From: Scatophagus argus
Taxonomy: Eukaryota > Chordata > Actinopteri > Scatophagidae
DNA length: 64,000 nucleotides
Direction of reading: 5' to 3'
Assembly (NCBI RefSeq): GCF_020382885.2
Contig: NC_058506.1
Location: 4,898,001 to 4,962,000 of the forward strand
Positions 42,274 to 53,183 of this stretch are shown one piece after another. The notes under the pieces are model-generated. The model had not been told where the DNA came from. It saw nothing but the letters and a program-made list of their open reading frames with translations, and ran no database searches. The translations under genes and the position numbers were made by a program. Within the stretch, counting starts at the first letter, position 1; each line of letters opens with the position of its first letter.

Positions 42274-43245
42274 CGTTAATGTTCCACTATATACTATAGC
42301 ACTTATTAAAACTGCAGATAGCTTCTTCATACTTACATCGCTGTCCTCCACCAACTATTACGCCATAGCTAAAGCTTGCCAGAGCTTGCAAGTATTTTTT
42401 TTCAGATCCAGATTTTCTTTGTTGCACAAATATAACTTCAGCTGCACATAAATACATGTCTGTTCATGTCACTCTGTCAAGACAATCTGATAAAAACTAT
42501 AGATTTATAATAGTAACATCTTCATTAAAATCTGTGAGCAGATTTTATTTAGTGCAATATCTGTTGGGTGGGGTGTGCACCAAAGTGATCATTTCCCTTT
42601 TTTAACATCCACAATTTCTGTTGGTAGAGGATGTTAACTTATTGCTCAATGTAAAACTCAATGATTGGAAAAATGTCCCTGACCTTTCAGCAGAGTTGAT
42701 GTTCTGCTGAGCCAGCAATTATGCATTCTGAAGAAAAGATTGGTTTCAGGGAAGCTAGTATTTGTCATGCATCATGATGCCAGGGGAGTGAAGTAATATC
42801 CTCAAACTTTTCCCTGCAAGAACATCATAATATAGAAATAGTTCATTCTCATGTTAAAAACATTGGTGCAGAGATGCCAGCCAAATGAAAGGAGCAGATC
42901 AGTGCCAAGAATGTACTGTAAGCAGTGCAGACTTTGCAGTTAGCTCTTAGCCCTAAGTTAAATGACATGAAGAAATAGAAAGGGGAAGAACTAAAGGTGT
43001 AAACATTTGTTGCTTTTCATGAATGATAACAAATTAAGTTAGTGTCAAAAACATAAATGCAATAATATTAAATTGAACTTGAGCATTATATTAGCTTTCC
43101 CAGTGATGCTGTTATTTTGGCTGTTTTCTGTGGTGCTTTATGAAAAAGTCGTCCCAAGTGTGTTGGAATCCTTGCTGACAACATCTGGATTGTGATCTAC
43201 ACAGAAGGTTCCTCTGGCCAAAGCTACTCAAAAAATAAATAAATA

Positions 43246-43260
43246 ACACACACACACACA

Positions 43261-43300
<40 letters not shown>
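43246..43300. repeat. (CA)n microsatellite
   Basis: About 26 CA units with one interruption (cacacaccacac) and a terminal caaacac. Confidence 0.92.
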
Positions 43301-43301
<1 letters not shown>

Positions 43302-44122
43302 GAATGAAATATTTCACAATCAGATTTTAAGGGGAAGTGTTGGGGGGGTAGGGTACATACTTTGCAGATGTTGAAGAAAGAGCATTACCTTATTCATGTT
43401 TAAGAAATTTTAAGTGTTAAATATTTCACTTAAAATTCACAAATGACATTCACCACAAATGGGTTTAGCCTAATTTATTCAAAAATAGAGGATGCTACAT
43501 CTAAAAACTTAATTACTCTAACACAAATATCTGGTCTTATCATCAAATGTATGAATACACCTGCTAAAAATGCTCTATTTTGATTATGACCCTTTTAGAG
43601 TAAGCAGTCCTGAGAACCAAACAATTCTTTTTACACTCCATAGTCTAAGCCAGTCTCGAAGGAAATGACACAGTATTACATGGAGCATAAACATGCAATA
43701 CTGTTCTTTTTTCTTCAAATTATTAAAAAATGACAAAATTGAAAATTGAAGAAATTTGTTTCCGACCTGAGACCAAGTAAAATAAACCTGTAATAAAACA
43801 ACTATGCACTTTGTTTGCTGATAGTTTCAGAGGCAGAAGGTGTAGTGGAGGATGTCCTGAAAGAACCATTCACACTGCTGTTGCCATGGATTCACAGACT
43901 GAGGAGAGACAAGACACAGACCCTAACAGAGAAGCCATGTGTGTCCCAATAAAAGAGTAGCCTTTGGACTCTCTGCAAGGATGTCACACGGGTCCACTGA
44001 GGCAGAGATTAGCCTCAGGCTCCATGCAAAACGAAGGGCAGCCCTGGCAGTTCTGCTGTATTTGCCCTTGTCTTTTCTTATAGATTCTCTCACAAGATCT
44101 CCCTGTATCTCATCTCCTGCAG

Positions 44123-44211
44123 CTCACTGAGGAGTCAAGTGAGGTCCACAGAAGAGCAGCTATGCTTGGACTTGAGATATGTGTAGCAAAGAGGATCATG
44201 CTTACAAAAAC
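44123..44211 (+). CDS. exon-like segment of the unrecognised plus-strand gene
   Basis: A clean acceptor (tctcctgcag) and a clean donor (gtaagt) enclose 89 bases that are open only in one frame, LTEESSEVHRRAAMLG..., a likely amphipathic helix. Its entry phase (0) fits the candidate first exon at 41382-41507 and its exit phase fits 46617-46695. No homologue comes to mind. Confidence 0.3.
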
Positions 44212-44392
44212 GTAAGTGTCTCCTTTACAGATTTATGACCGTTGGTACACTCCAGTGCTTTGGCAAGGATTTAGGCACAGATGGGAGCTCCGTGTCTTCC
44301 TGTGGCTGGGAGGATCCCATCACTGATGACTGAGTGGGACTGACACTTGGATCCGGAACCAGTATTGAAAAGTCCCATAGAAGACCTATTGG

Positions 44393-44395
<3 letters not shown>

Positions 44396-44464
<69 letters not shown>
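44396..44464. repeat. (CT)n microsatellite
   Basis: About 34 CT units with one ttt interruption near 44431. Open frames through this tract on both strands are repeat artefacts. Confidence 0.93.
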
Positions 44465-44467
<3 letters not shown>

Positions 44468-47400
44468 ATCATCTTCCCTACTCAGTTGCAGCTTCAAGTT
44501 CATTCAGTGCTCTCTTTCATGTGTGTCTCTGTGTTAGGTTGTACAATAACAGACATGCTTACACAAATCATCTTGAGTCACTATATTTTATTTCACTTCC
44601 ACACATTATACTATAGTCTGACCTTTGAGCATGAGCGGAGGGGAAGTTACTAATTGACTGGGCCTTTGCACCTTCCATACTAGAGATAAAATAGCTGGTC
44701 TAAATCTAACTCAGTAAAGTACAATAATTTGCATGTCAGATTTGAATAATGAACTGCTCTATTTTCACTTTGATTAAAAAATGTTTTTGTGCGATCTGCC
44801 CTCATTGTACTAAAAACCAGGATTCAGAACCGGCGTAGTTCAAACCTGTTTTCCAAAAAATAAACATTAAACCTTTAGAGCTTGTTATTGACTAAGCCCA
44901 TTATGAATACTAGAATAAGATCAAGTAACAGGAAACACAATTTTCCTGAGCATTTTAATTTGAAATTTTATATAATTTCAATACAATACAATTAAAACTG
45001 TTTTCATTGCAGAGAATTTGTTTTGATTTTGTTGCCATCTAGTGGACTGAGGCTTCAATTAGACCAGATACGTTTTTAATTTGTGGAAGAGTATCTCATC
45101 TTCAAATGAGTGACATTATCATTAGGAACTATATGCTTTAATTTGTGCAACACTTGTAAGTATGATCACATGATCTCTGGTTATTTAACAGAAAACTGTA
45201 TCAGAGGGCTCTTAAGTGGAAAATGAATTGCTATGGAACATCATAACATAGTGATATTAGCTATGCAGGATATTCAGGACATGTGAAAGTGTCACCCCTT
45301 GAGAGAAAATAGCTCTTGGTAATCTGTCCACAAGCAGGCTTTTCTACTTTTCTGGCTTTGCTACCAAATGCATGTACATAGGACTGCCCTAGCTGCACCT
45401 AAATGCTTGCCATGCTCATGGGAGCAAAAGCCACTTCGACTGTGTACAAGAATATCTCGCTTATCCTGAACTGCAGCATGTTTTCCCATCAAAAATGTTT
45501 AACAGCCTGAAGAAACTACATATCCAAAGAGAGGTGAGTGTTCAAACATGATTTAAAAAAAAATGAACTGTCATTTGAATAAAAAAAATGCCCTGAACAC
45601 CAAATGAATATTTATTGGCTGTTATCACATCCATAACACAAAGAGTAATTCAGGTAAGTGACACAGTCTGTCCTTGTTTTGGAGCGAGCACATAGACATA
45701 CAGACACAGACACAGTGACACCACGCAGGTTGCTTTGACTAGTAATTGTATTATCAGTGTCATTTCTGCAAATAAAAACCTTTTTGTTCAAACAGATACT
45801 TTAGCTGCGTAACTTCATGGCAGATAGAAAATAGGTGAAAGGTGAGGTCATGTCTGCGTGCAGTTTATAGTTTGGGTTTCTCACAAACTTTATTTTTCTG
45901 AAATCATTAATAATTAAAGACACTGAAATCTGGCAAATATTTTCCAATATGCAAATTAAAGAAGAGTTTTGACTAGGTAGGTCAGTGCACAATGAATAGG
46001 ACTTGATCGGACTGTTGTAGATGTCTGTTGTTTCGTCTGTTTTGAGACTAGAGAACAAAAAGAAAGGCACAGTGGAGTTAAGCATGTGCTCTTGTGAGCA
46101 TTTCTGAGATCTGGAGCTCATGTAAACATTAATGGGGCTGGAAATCATCACTTTCATCACATGAGAGCTGAAAGCTGAATGCTGACAAAGAGGCACCACA
46201 ATCATTTTAACTAAAAAATGCAAGACAAATATGATGAAATGACAAAAACACAAACCCAGTTAACAACCCCCCGTCTCTAATATTGGATCTCTGAGTGTCA
46301 TATGGCTTCCTGGAACCCTTCAAATGAATTAGTAATGACCCATAATAATGTTTTGATGTCTGATGACCTTCTTTCCTCTATTTCCAACCAATCGGTTCTT
46401 AGTCATGCTCGCCATGTGCATCAGCACAATTTCTTCTGCTGCAACACACACTGTTGATCTGCATATGGCTACTCTGTTATTGGAACGATAGTCTGTTTGT
46501 GTAACTTGTCACTGAGCTTTGGCCTTGGCACTGACAGTCAGTCTTGGATGTGAGTCTCATGGGAACAGGCACAGATATAGTATGCACACGCACACAAATA
46601 ATTGTGGCTTTTACAGAATAACATACAGAACAGTAGGAAACAAACTTTTTGTGTTCCGTACACTCAGTCCATGGTACAGTGAAAAGCAGATACAGGTATG
46701 CGCACTTAAAAATTTGACACAGAGATTAAACATTAAGCCTGGTGTCCCTCAGAGGGAGGAGTCTCTCTGTGGTCAGAATAAATGTTTGAATGTACAGTAC
46801 TCCCATCTGTCTGCGCGGATGCCTGCTGACCTGGTGGGAAAGAGACACAACATGAGATCAAGTACAGGTAATAAATCCCATCTTCTCAAAATATTCCACT
46901 CTTTGCTTTCCAGCTATCTTGCTTGAGCAGTCTCATTCATATTGCTCTTCTCATCCATATATTTTATTGGATTTCTATCTATATCTATCAATAGGTACAT
47001 ATATTATGTTAGTGTTCCATTGTATTCCACTTTTGCATTTGAGATCAAATTTGGATCACAAGGGTTAACAGCCATCATCTATGGGTCTAAATATGGATCT
47101 TAATAAAACACTGACTTGATTTCTATAACTTTACATGTTGAACAAATTCAGTCTCGATCATTTCATGATTGTGATCACCACTCACACCTGAAAATTCTCG
47201 TCTTTGCAAAATTAGAAAATGTATTGTGACTAACTAATAGATCCAGTTAAGCTTCAGCAGCTTGTATTTGTGTGCTTAGAGGAGCTCTATGCCCTAGAAC
47301 ATTAATAAAGAGGGTTTATGGTGGGGAAAAGCAAACAGCGACCCATTAGCTGCACCAGCGTGACAGTGATATGAGCTATTCAGGAGAGCTGCTGCTTAGC

Positions 47401-47782
47401 CACGTAGATGTGATGTGAGAAACAAATTTCATGGGAGCAGAGTTACCAAGCCTGTTACATTATGATAACAGTTTCTATTTCACATTGTGTCTGAGAAACA
47501 AGGACTCTGTATCACTGACATGAGGAACCAAACAGATAAGTAGTCGAGAGGACACTTTAGCGTATAAGCTGTTTTCGCTCCCCTTAATGGAACCTCGGTT
47601 CCCTTTTGTAGCAAATTGCTGTCAACAGTTTTGTAGCATAGTAGAAACAAAATAACAAACATGACAGAGTCAGTGATCATAACCAGAGGAGAAAAAAGGT
47701 TTGGATGACTTGCCTTGACTGCTACACTAACAGCTACACTAACAGCAGGATCATTTCTAGTTCAAGGAGCATCACCAATCAC
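44465..47782. other. non-coding stretch left of the transposon block
   Basis: AT-rich sequence with no recognised gene. The only exon-like item is 46617-46695 on the plus strand. I see no complete transposon here. Confidence 0.45.
46617..46695 (+). CDS. exon-like segment of the unrecognised plus-strand gene
   Basis: 79 bases between acceptor ggcttttacag and donor gtatgc, open in the phase required by the preceding segment. The encoded stretch VGNKLFVFRTLSPWYSEK is not low-complexity. Recognition fails beyond that. Confidence 0.25.
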
Positions 47783-47796
47783 TGTAGCAGGCTAAG
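47783..47796. repeat. left target-site duplication of the Penelope-like insertion
   Basis: The 14 bases tgtagcaggctaag here recur exactly at 48747-48760, directly outside the other end of the element. Confidence 0.85.
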
Positions 47797-48746
47797 CCTG
47801 TGAATATTCTCATTCATCCAGGTCATGGTTATCTCAAGGAAATTCAGTCGAATGCAACTGGACTTAGTTATTTGTCTTTGAAGACGTTTCACCTCTCATC
47901 CAAGAGGCTTCATCGGTTCATGCTCGCTTGACTAGGCTGGGACTAGTCCAACTAGCTGGTGTGGAGATCCAGGTATTTAATCTCTGTGGAGGCATTCGCA
48001 TGGCCAGTGGTGTCATAGGCTCGTTTAGTGCCCCATTGTGCCAAACGACAGTCGTTGAGAGGCAGTCCTTGGGGATGGTGAAGTTGGTTTCGACTTCGTT
48101 AATGCAGTCAGGTGAGTTCAGGTCAGGTGAGCAGTCAGCTCAGTCGTTAGAGTCACATGGGGTCCTTTGTGAATGGCAGTTGTTCTTAGAGGCTAAGTTG
48201 TTGAATCTCCTGGGAAGAGATGAAAGGGCAGAATTGTAAATTGGAGATAGGTGGTGTCGCAGACCTCCTCCTCTGTTGAGAGATGGTTTTTCTAATTTCA
48301 CATAGATGGCTTCTTTTACTCCTCTTTCAAACCATCTATCCTCTCTGTCCAAGATGTGAACATTGCTGTCCTCAAAGGAGTGAGCTTTCTCCTTCAGGTG
48401 TAGGTAGACGGCGGAATCTAGGCCTGAGGAGTTGGGCCTCCTGTGCTGATACATGCGCTTGTGTAGTGGTTGTTTAGTCTCACCAATGTAGAGGTCTTTG
48501 CATTCCTCATTGCATTGGACAGCATACACCAGATTGCTTTTGTGAGTGTGTGGTGTTCTGTCTTTGGGATGTACCAGTCTCTGTCTGAGTGTGTTGCTGG
48601 GTTTGAAATACACGGGGATGCGGTGCTTGCTGAAGATCCTCCTGAGTTTTTCTGATACCCCAGATACATATCCCCATGAGAGGTGAAACGTCTTCAAAGA
48701 CAAATAACTAAGTCCAGTTGCATTCGATTGAATTTCCTTGAGATGA
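47797..48746 (-). mobile_element. Penelope-like element, truncated copy
   Basis: A 950-bp insertion bounded by a perfect 14-bp direct repeat. Its ends carry an inverted duplication: 47831-47899 and 48676-48744 are reverse complements at 68 of 69 positions. The interior encodes, on the minus strand, the C-terminal GIY-YIG endonuclease part of a Penelope-like retroelement. No reverse transcriptase core is present, so the copy is 5' truncated. Inverted or partial terminal repeats and variable target duplications are known for this class. Confidence 0.85.
48140..48669 (-). pseudogene. Penelope-like endonuclease (GIY-YIG) fragment
   Basis: The open frame carries the basic linker KLRRIFSKHRIPVYFKPS, then LVYAVQC, the catalytic YIGET motif with following arginine (PLHKRMYQHRR), a conserved RWFERGVKEAIYVKLE block and a C-terminal GGLRHHL and SSLPRRF. 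This is the GIY-YIG nuclease tail of Penelope-like elements that nicks target DNA. The upstream reverse transcriptase is absent. The frame is still open, which suggests a fairly young copy or selection at the source. Open sequence upstream of 48669 runs through the terminal inverted arm into flanking DNA and is not part of the protein. Confidence 0.85.
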
Positions 48747-48760
48747 TGTAGCAGGCTAAG
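48747..48760. repeat. right target-site duplication of the Penelope-like insertion
   Basis: Exact copy of the 14 bases at 47783-47796. Confidence 0.85.
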
Positions 48761-48924
48761 TAAAGGCCACAATGGTACAGCTGCAAGGATGGGTTAAGGT
48801 GATTTACTGACAAGGGTAAATAAGTGCCACTACTTATTACTTCTCTCAGACAGGGAAGGGCAATCATCACACAGACGGCAACAGTGAATGTTATGATCAG
48901 TGCTGAAACTGAGAGCAGCGTGGT

Positions 48925-49134
48925 AAATGCTGTCTAGGGGCCTGAGAGTGGTGGCAGCAGCATGTTGATGGCCTCTCTTAGTGCCCCCATAATTGATAAA
49001 ATGCAGCAAAAGCGCTCTCTTTGATTCTTCTGTGGTTGATCAAATATGACAAAGCTCTCTATAGGGTACCCTCTGAGTGGACAAAACACTGTAAAGTGCT
49101 CTCTGGGGGGCTCTTCCAGTGGAGAAACTGTGAT
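48925..49134. repeat. degenerate 42-bp minisatellite, five units
   Basis: Units start at 48925, 48967, 49009, 49051 and 49093 and each is 42 bases long. Most share an initial aaag/aaat, then gctctct, a ggg/ccc stretch, a ctct-agtgg core and a variable AT-rich end. The best pair is 49051-49092 and 49093-49134. Divergence between units is high, so the tandem array is old. Confidence 0.65.
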
Positions 49135-49274
49135 TCATTGCTGTACAGGCTGCCCTGCATGCCAGAACACCAGCTGGCCTACACGTGCCTATAAATGGTT
49201 AAATGGTTAATAGTTTCCTTTATGTTTTTATTTTCAAAGGTGTAGTTATAATACTTTAAACCTGAGTCAGATAA

Positions 49275-49961
49275 TGTCATACAGCGGTGAGGTATTGTCT
49301 CGTTTTGGTTTTATGTCTCGTCATTTCCTGTTTTATTTTGAAAAGTAACTCTCCTCTCGTTTCAGGTCACTTGCCCTTCCTCTTGTATCTCCAGTCTGAT
49401 TGTCTTCCCGATTACCTGATTGTGTCCACCTGTTCCCCATTTTCCCTTGTGTTCAAATAGTCTGCGTTTCCCTTGTCTTGTGCCAGTGTGTTTCGTCCTT
49501 GTGCGTTCACTCTGTCTTTTTCCTCGGCACATCCACGAACGTATTCGCCTTTCTGTTCTTTCCTCTGTACAGAGTGTTTTTTGTTGTAATTTTGTTTTTG
49601 TTTTAATTTTGTGATTTTTAGTTCGCCAGTAGTTTTCCTTGTTGATAGTAGTTTTGTCCTCAGCTTTGCGAGTGATTTTTTGTTCTCCAGTTATTTTATC
49701 ACCAATAGTTATTCTTTCCTCCTATGGGAGCGCTTTCATTTGTAGATGGATCAGATATTCTCCTCGGTAATTTTGATAGCTATTTTGTTTTTCCCTCTAG
49801 TAGGTTTCATAGTCGCGCTTTGTCTCAGGACGACCCTCAGGTAATTTGTTAGCCTTTTGTTTAATCACTCTGTGTGTAAATCTCAAGACTGAGATTTCGA
49901 ATAAAGACTGCTGTTGTGCAACAATCTCTGCACCTGAGTCCTGTTGAGCCCGACCCTGACA
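49275..49961 (+). repeat. 5' LTR of the chromovirus
   Basis: The LTR begins tgtca and ends tgaca, an inverted repeat typical of LTR termini. It is 687 bp long. An AATAAA at about 49901 lies near the end of the LTR and may serve as polyadenylation signal. The first 229 bases match the truncated 3' LTR. I could not identify a convincing tRNA primer-binding site in the bases right after 49961. Confidence 0.88.
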
Positions 49962-49977
49962 GTACACATTGGCCAGT

Positions 49978-51045
49978 ATGGACTCAGCAGAGACCCCGCC
50001 CGATCGCTCGGAAATGCCGCAGATGGCAGCTGCTCTGCAGGAACAGGGGACTCGAGTAAGTCGCCAGGAGGAGTTCCAGATAGCTATGGCCTCACACGCC
50101 AACAATCTAGTAAACCGTGTAAAGGATCTCCTCGACCAACTGGCGAAGTCATCGGCTCCTCCTCAAGCTCCTGTCCTTCCCGCAGTCTCCACTCCTGCTC
50201 CGGCCTTTCCTGCAGTGGGAACGGGTGCCAGACTGGATTCTCCAGAGCGATACTCGGGAGAGGCTAAGAAGTGTAAGCCGTTTCTAATTGACTGTTTGAT
50301 TCATTTTGAACATTCTCCTCACGCTTTTCCCACAGACAGATCTAAGATCGCGTTCATGATCTCCCACCTGGCAGGGCGGGCTAGGGCTTGGGCTACGGCG
50401 GAGTGGGCACGGGACTCAGCTCTCTGCAGCTCTCTCCCTGACTTCCAGGATGCCCTACTGAAAATCTTCGACCCCGTCTCCGGAGATCGCGAAAAGGCTC
50501 GAGAGCTGAGTAACGCGAGACAAGGTGCCGAACAAATTAGCGATTATGCCATCCGCTTCCGTACCCTGGCAGCGGAGAGTGGATGGAATAGCACCGCTCT
50601 GTACGACGTGTTCCTGAAGGGTCTAGCGCCTCCCATTCAGGAGAAAATGATTCCACTGGACCTGCCCCCTGATCTGGACTCGCTCATCGCTCTCGCCAAC
50701 CGTCTCCGGGATCTAAAGTCTCAGCAACGGAGCGGATTCACGGAGAGAATGAGCATCCCTCCCTTACAGCCCGCTGATGGCCGTTTCGACCGCCAACCGC
50801 CTTCGCGCTCCTATTCCCTCTCCCCAGCTAAGGAAGGAGATGAACCCATGCAGTTAGGACGAGTGAAACTCACGCAGGAGGACCGGCTACGTCGGCAGCA
50901 GGAGGGCCGCTGCTTTTACTGTGGAGAGTTGGGTCACCTGATTGCTGCCTGCCGGGCTAAGAAACCCACAGCGGTGTCATGTCACGGCCGTTGGCCCTGT
51001 TCAACGCATTCTCACACCGGTCAGGTTAGTACATCACGACTTTAA
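49978..51045 (+). CDS. retrotransposon gag protein
   Basis: The frame from ATG 49978 encodes 355 residues with no stop. It has a proline-rich N-terminal third, a capsid-like middle (DRSKIAFMISHLAGRARAWA, later ISDYAIRFRTLA and a L.GL...I embedding) and a CCHC zinc knuckle CFYCGELGHLIAAC near 50908-50949 for RNA binding. The organisation is that of the Sushi-type gag from which mammalian RTL/PEG10 genes derive. The protease frame overlaps its last 100 bases in another reading frame. Confidence 0.9.
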   Translation: MDSAETPPDRSEMPQMAAALQEQGTRVSRQEEFQIAMASHANNLVNRVKDLLDQLAKSSAPPQAPVLPAVSTPAPAFPAVGTGARLDSPERYSGEAKKCKPFLIDCLIHFEHSPHAFPTDRSKIAFMISHLAGRARAWATAEWARDSALCSSLPDFQDALLKIFDPVSGDREKARELSNARQGAEQISDYAIRFRTLAAESGWNSTALYDVFLKGLAPPIQEKMIPLDLPPDLDSLIALANRLRDLKSQQRSGFTERMSIPPLQPADGRFDRQPPSRSYSLSPAKEGDEPMQLGRVKLTQEDRLRRQQEGRCFYCGELGHLIAACRAKKPTAVSCHGRWPCSTHSHTGQVSTSRL

Positions 51046-53183
51046 TTCGAAGCTCCGCGCTCTCGTTGATTCAGGGGCAGACGAGAGCTTAATGGATATA
51101 GGTCTGGTTAAGAAGATTGGCCTCCAAATTGAACTTCTTGCTAGACCGTTCAGGGCCAGTGCTCTGGATGGGAAGGAACTATTCACAATCACGCATAGAA
51201 CAGAGACTCTGGAACTAATAATCCAGGGGCATAGAGAACTCATGACTTTTTATGTGTTCAAGTCTCCTTCTCAGGCTCTGGTTTTAGGCTATCTCTGGCT
51301 GAAAAAACACAATCCACACGTAGATTGGAGATCTGGACAGATTCTGAGTTGGGGAAAAGATTGTGAGGGACTGTGTTTCGGCCCGCAGGCACCTAAGATC
51401 ACTGAGACTATGATTAATGTTGTTTCCTCTGACTCCGCCACAGACCCTGAGTACCCAGACCTAAGAACCGTGCCCACCTGCTACCACCACCTCAAGGAGG
51501 TGTTCAGTAAGTCAAAGGCTTTGTCCCTACCTCCGCATCGTCCCTATGACTGCTCCATAGACTTGGTTCCGGGGTTCACTATCTCCAAGGGATGCCTATA
51601 CTCCGTTTCCGGGCTGGAAAGGGAAGCAATGAAGGAGTATATCCAGACCTCTCTTAAGGCTGGTCTCATCCGCCCATCCTCTTCTCCGGCTGGAGCAGGT
51701 TTCTTCTTTGTAGAAAAGAAAGATGGGTCACTAAGGCCATGTATTGACTATAGCTGTCCAAAGCAGAGAGGAATTACGACGTGGGCTACAGGGAACTGCT
51801 GGCGGTCAAGCTGGCCTAGTGATTGTCATGAAAATAAGCGGTTTGTCCCAGCAGAACTACGATCACGGGTGATTCATTGGGCTCACACCTCTTTGCTCTC
51901 CTGCCACCCGGGAGTTCGACGGACGTTGTTCGTCATCTCCCGGAGGTTCTGGTGGCCATCCATGGGGGCGGAGGTCCGGGAGTACGTTGGAGCTTGCTCG
52001 GTCTGAGCTCGCAACAAGTCTTCGACCGGCCCTCGAATGGGACTGCTACAGCCTCTGCCTATCCCTTCAAGACCATGGGCGGAAATTTCTTTAGACTTTG
52101 TCACAGGGCTCCCGGTCTCCCAGGGAAACACCACAGTGCTCATGGTAGTAGACAGGTTTTCTAAGATGGTCAGGTTCATTGCTTTGCCCAAGCTTCCCTC
52201 AGCTAAGGAAACTGCGGAAATTATGATGGCAAATGTCTTTGGGATCCACGGGTTCCCACGGGACATAGTTTCAGACCGGTGGCCCCAATTTGTGTCTAGT
52301 TTTTGCCGGCTCATCGGAGCTACAGCCAGTCTGACCTCTGGATACCACCCGGAGGCTAGTGGCCAGACGGAGTGCCTTAACCAGGAGCTGGAAACCGGCC
52401 TCCGCTGCCTAGTGTCCCAGAACCCGTCGACATGGAGCAAACACCTGGTCTGGGTAGAGTATCCCCACAATTCCCTTCCCACTTGGGCTACTGGTCTAAT
52501 GCCTTTTAAATGCGTGTTTGGCTATGACCCCCCTCTCTTCCCAGACAATAAACCAGAGAGCTCGGTTCCTTCCGCTTATGCTCTGCTACGTCGCCGCCGG
52601 CGGATCTGGGCAGCCACCAAGCAAGTTTTGATCCGTCAGGGGAATCGGGTCAAGAAAGCTGCTGACCGCAGGAGGAGACCAGTTCCTGCCTACCAGCCAG
52701 GCCAGAGGGTCTGGCTATCTGCCAAGGACCTCAACCTCAAAGACTTCTCTAGGAAGCTTGCACCGCGGTTCGTGGGTCCTTTTCCTATCACCCAGGTCGT
52801 GAACCCCGCCGCTGTTCGTCTTCCCCTGCCTCGTTCTCTCAGAGTTCACCCCACGTTCCATGTCAGTCAGGTCAAACCTGTCTGGGAGAGTCCCTTGGTC
52901 CCTGCGGCCCCTCGGCCTCCCCCTCCGGAGATGGTGGATGGGGGGGCCAGTGTACCAGGTGAAGCGGTTGCTGGCTGTTCGAAACCGGGGCCGCGGTAAA
53001 CAGTATTTGGTGGATTGGGAGGGCTATGGCCCGGAAGATCGCCTATGGGTCCCCTCTCGCCACATTGTGGACAAGACTCTCATCACGGACTTTCACCGAG
53101 ACCATCCTGGTCAGCCTGGGCCTGGGTCAGGTGTCGTCCCTAGGGAGGAGGAGGGGGAGGGGGGTACTGTCACACAGCGGTGA
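50942..53183 (+). pseudogene. retrotransposon pol, broken (protease, RT stump, integrase, chromodomain)
   Basis: In order: aspartic protease with the DSGAD active site (about 51065), the N-terminal part of reverse transcriptase ending at CIDYS (about 51757), a jump to an out-of-frame RNase H remnant (NYDVGYRELLAVKLA, about 51770-51815), another jump to the integrase zinc-binding region, the integrase core with LDFVTGLP, an aspartate in SDRWPQF and a glutamate in GQTECLN, and a chromodomain ([10 protein letters not shown]). The YxDD region of RT is absent. A TGA at 52004-52006 takes the place of the last zinc-binding cysteine codon. The reading frame changes at the seven-G run 52940-52946, so the chromodomain is out of frame. 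The final stop lies just inside the 3' LTR. Confidence 0.9.

Larger units (their letters stand above)
41508..44122. other. intergenic or intronic stretch right of cltc
   Basis: AT-rich sequence between two exon-like segments. It contains a hAT-like short element (42001-42273) and a (CA)n tract (43246-43300). An open stretch at about 43832-43940 follows a weak acceptor but has no donor compatible with the neighbouring segments. Confidence 0.45.

Noticed and set aside
43826-43940. Open stretch after an acceptor-like site in the unrecognised gene region
   Set aside because: It has no donor whose phase fits the neighbouring exon-like segments, and it ends in stops.
44225-44616. Open frames on both strands rich in Ser/Leu or Arg/Glu
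   Set aside because: They arise from the (CT)n tract at 44396-44464 and have no other coding features.
49962-49985. Primer-binding site of the chromovirus
   Set aside because: The bases after the 5' LTR do not show a convincing complement to a tRNA 3' end, so I did not annotate one.
51883-52482. 200-residue minus-strand open frame
   Set aside because: It is the antisense shadow of the chromovirus integrase; the plus strand shows the conserved domain.
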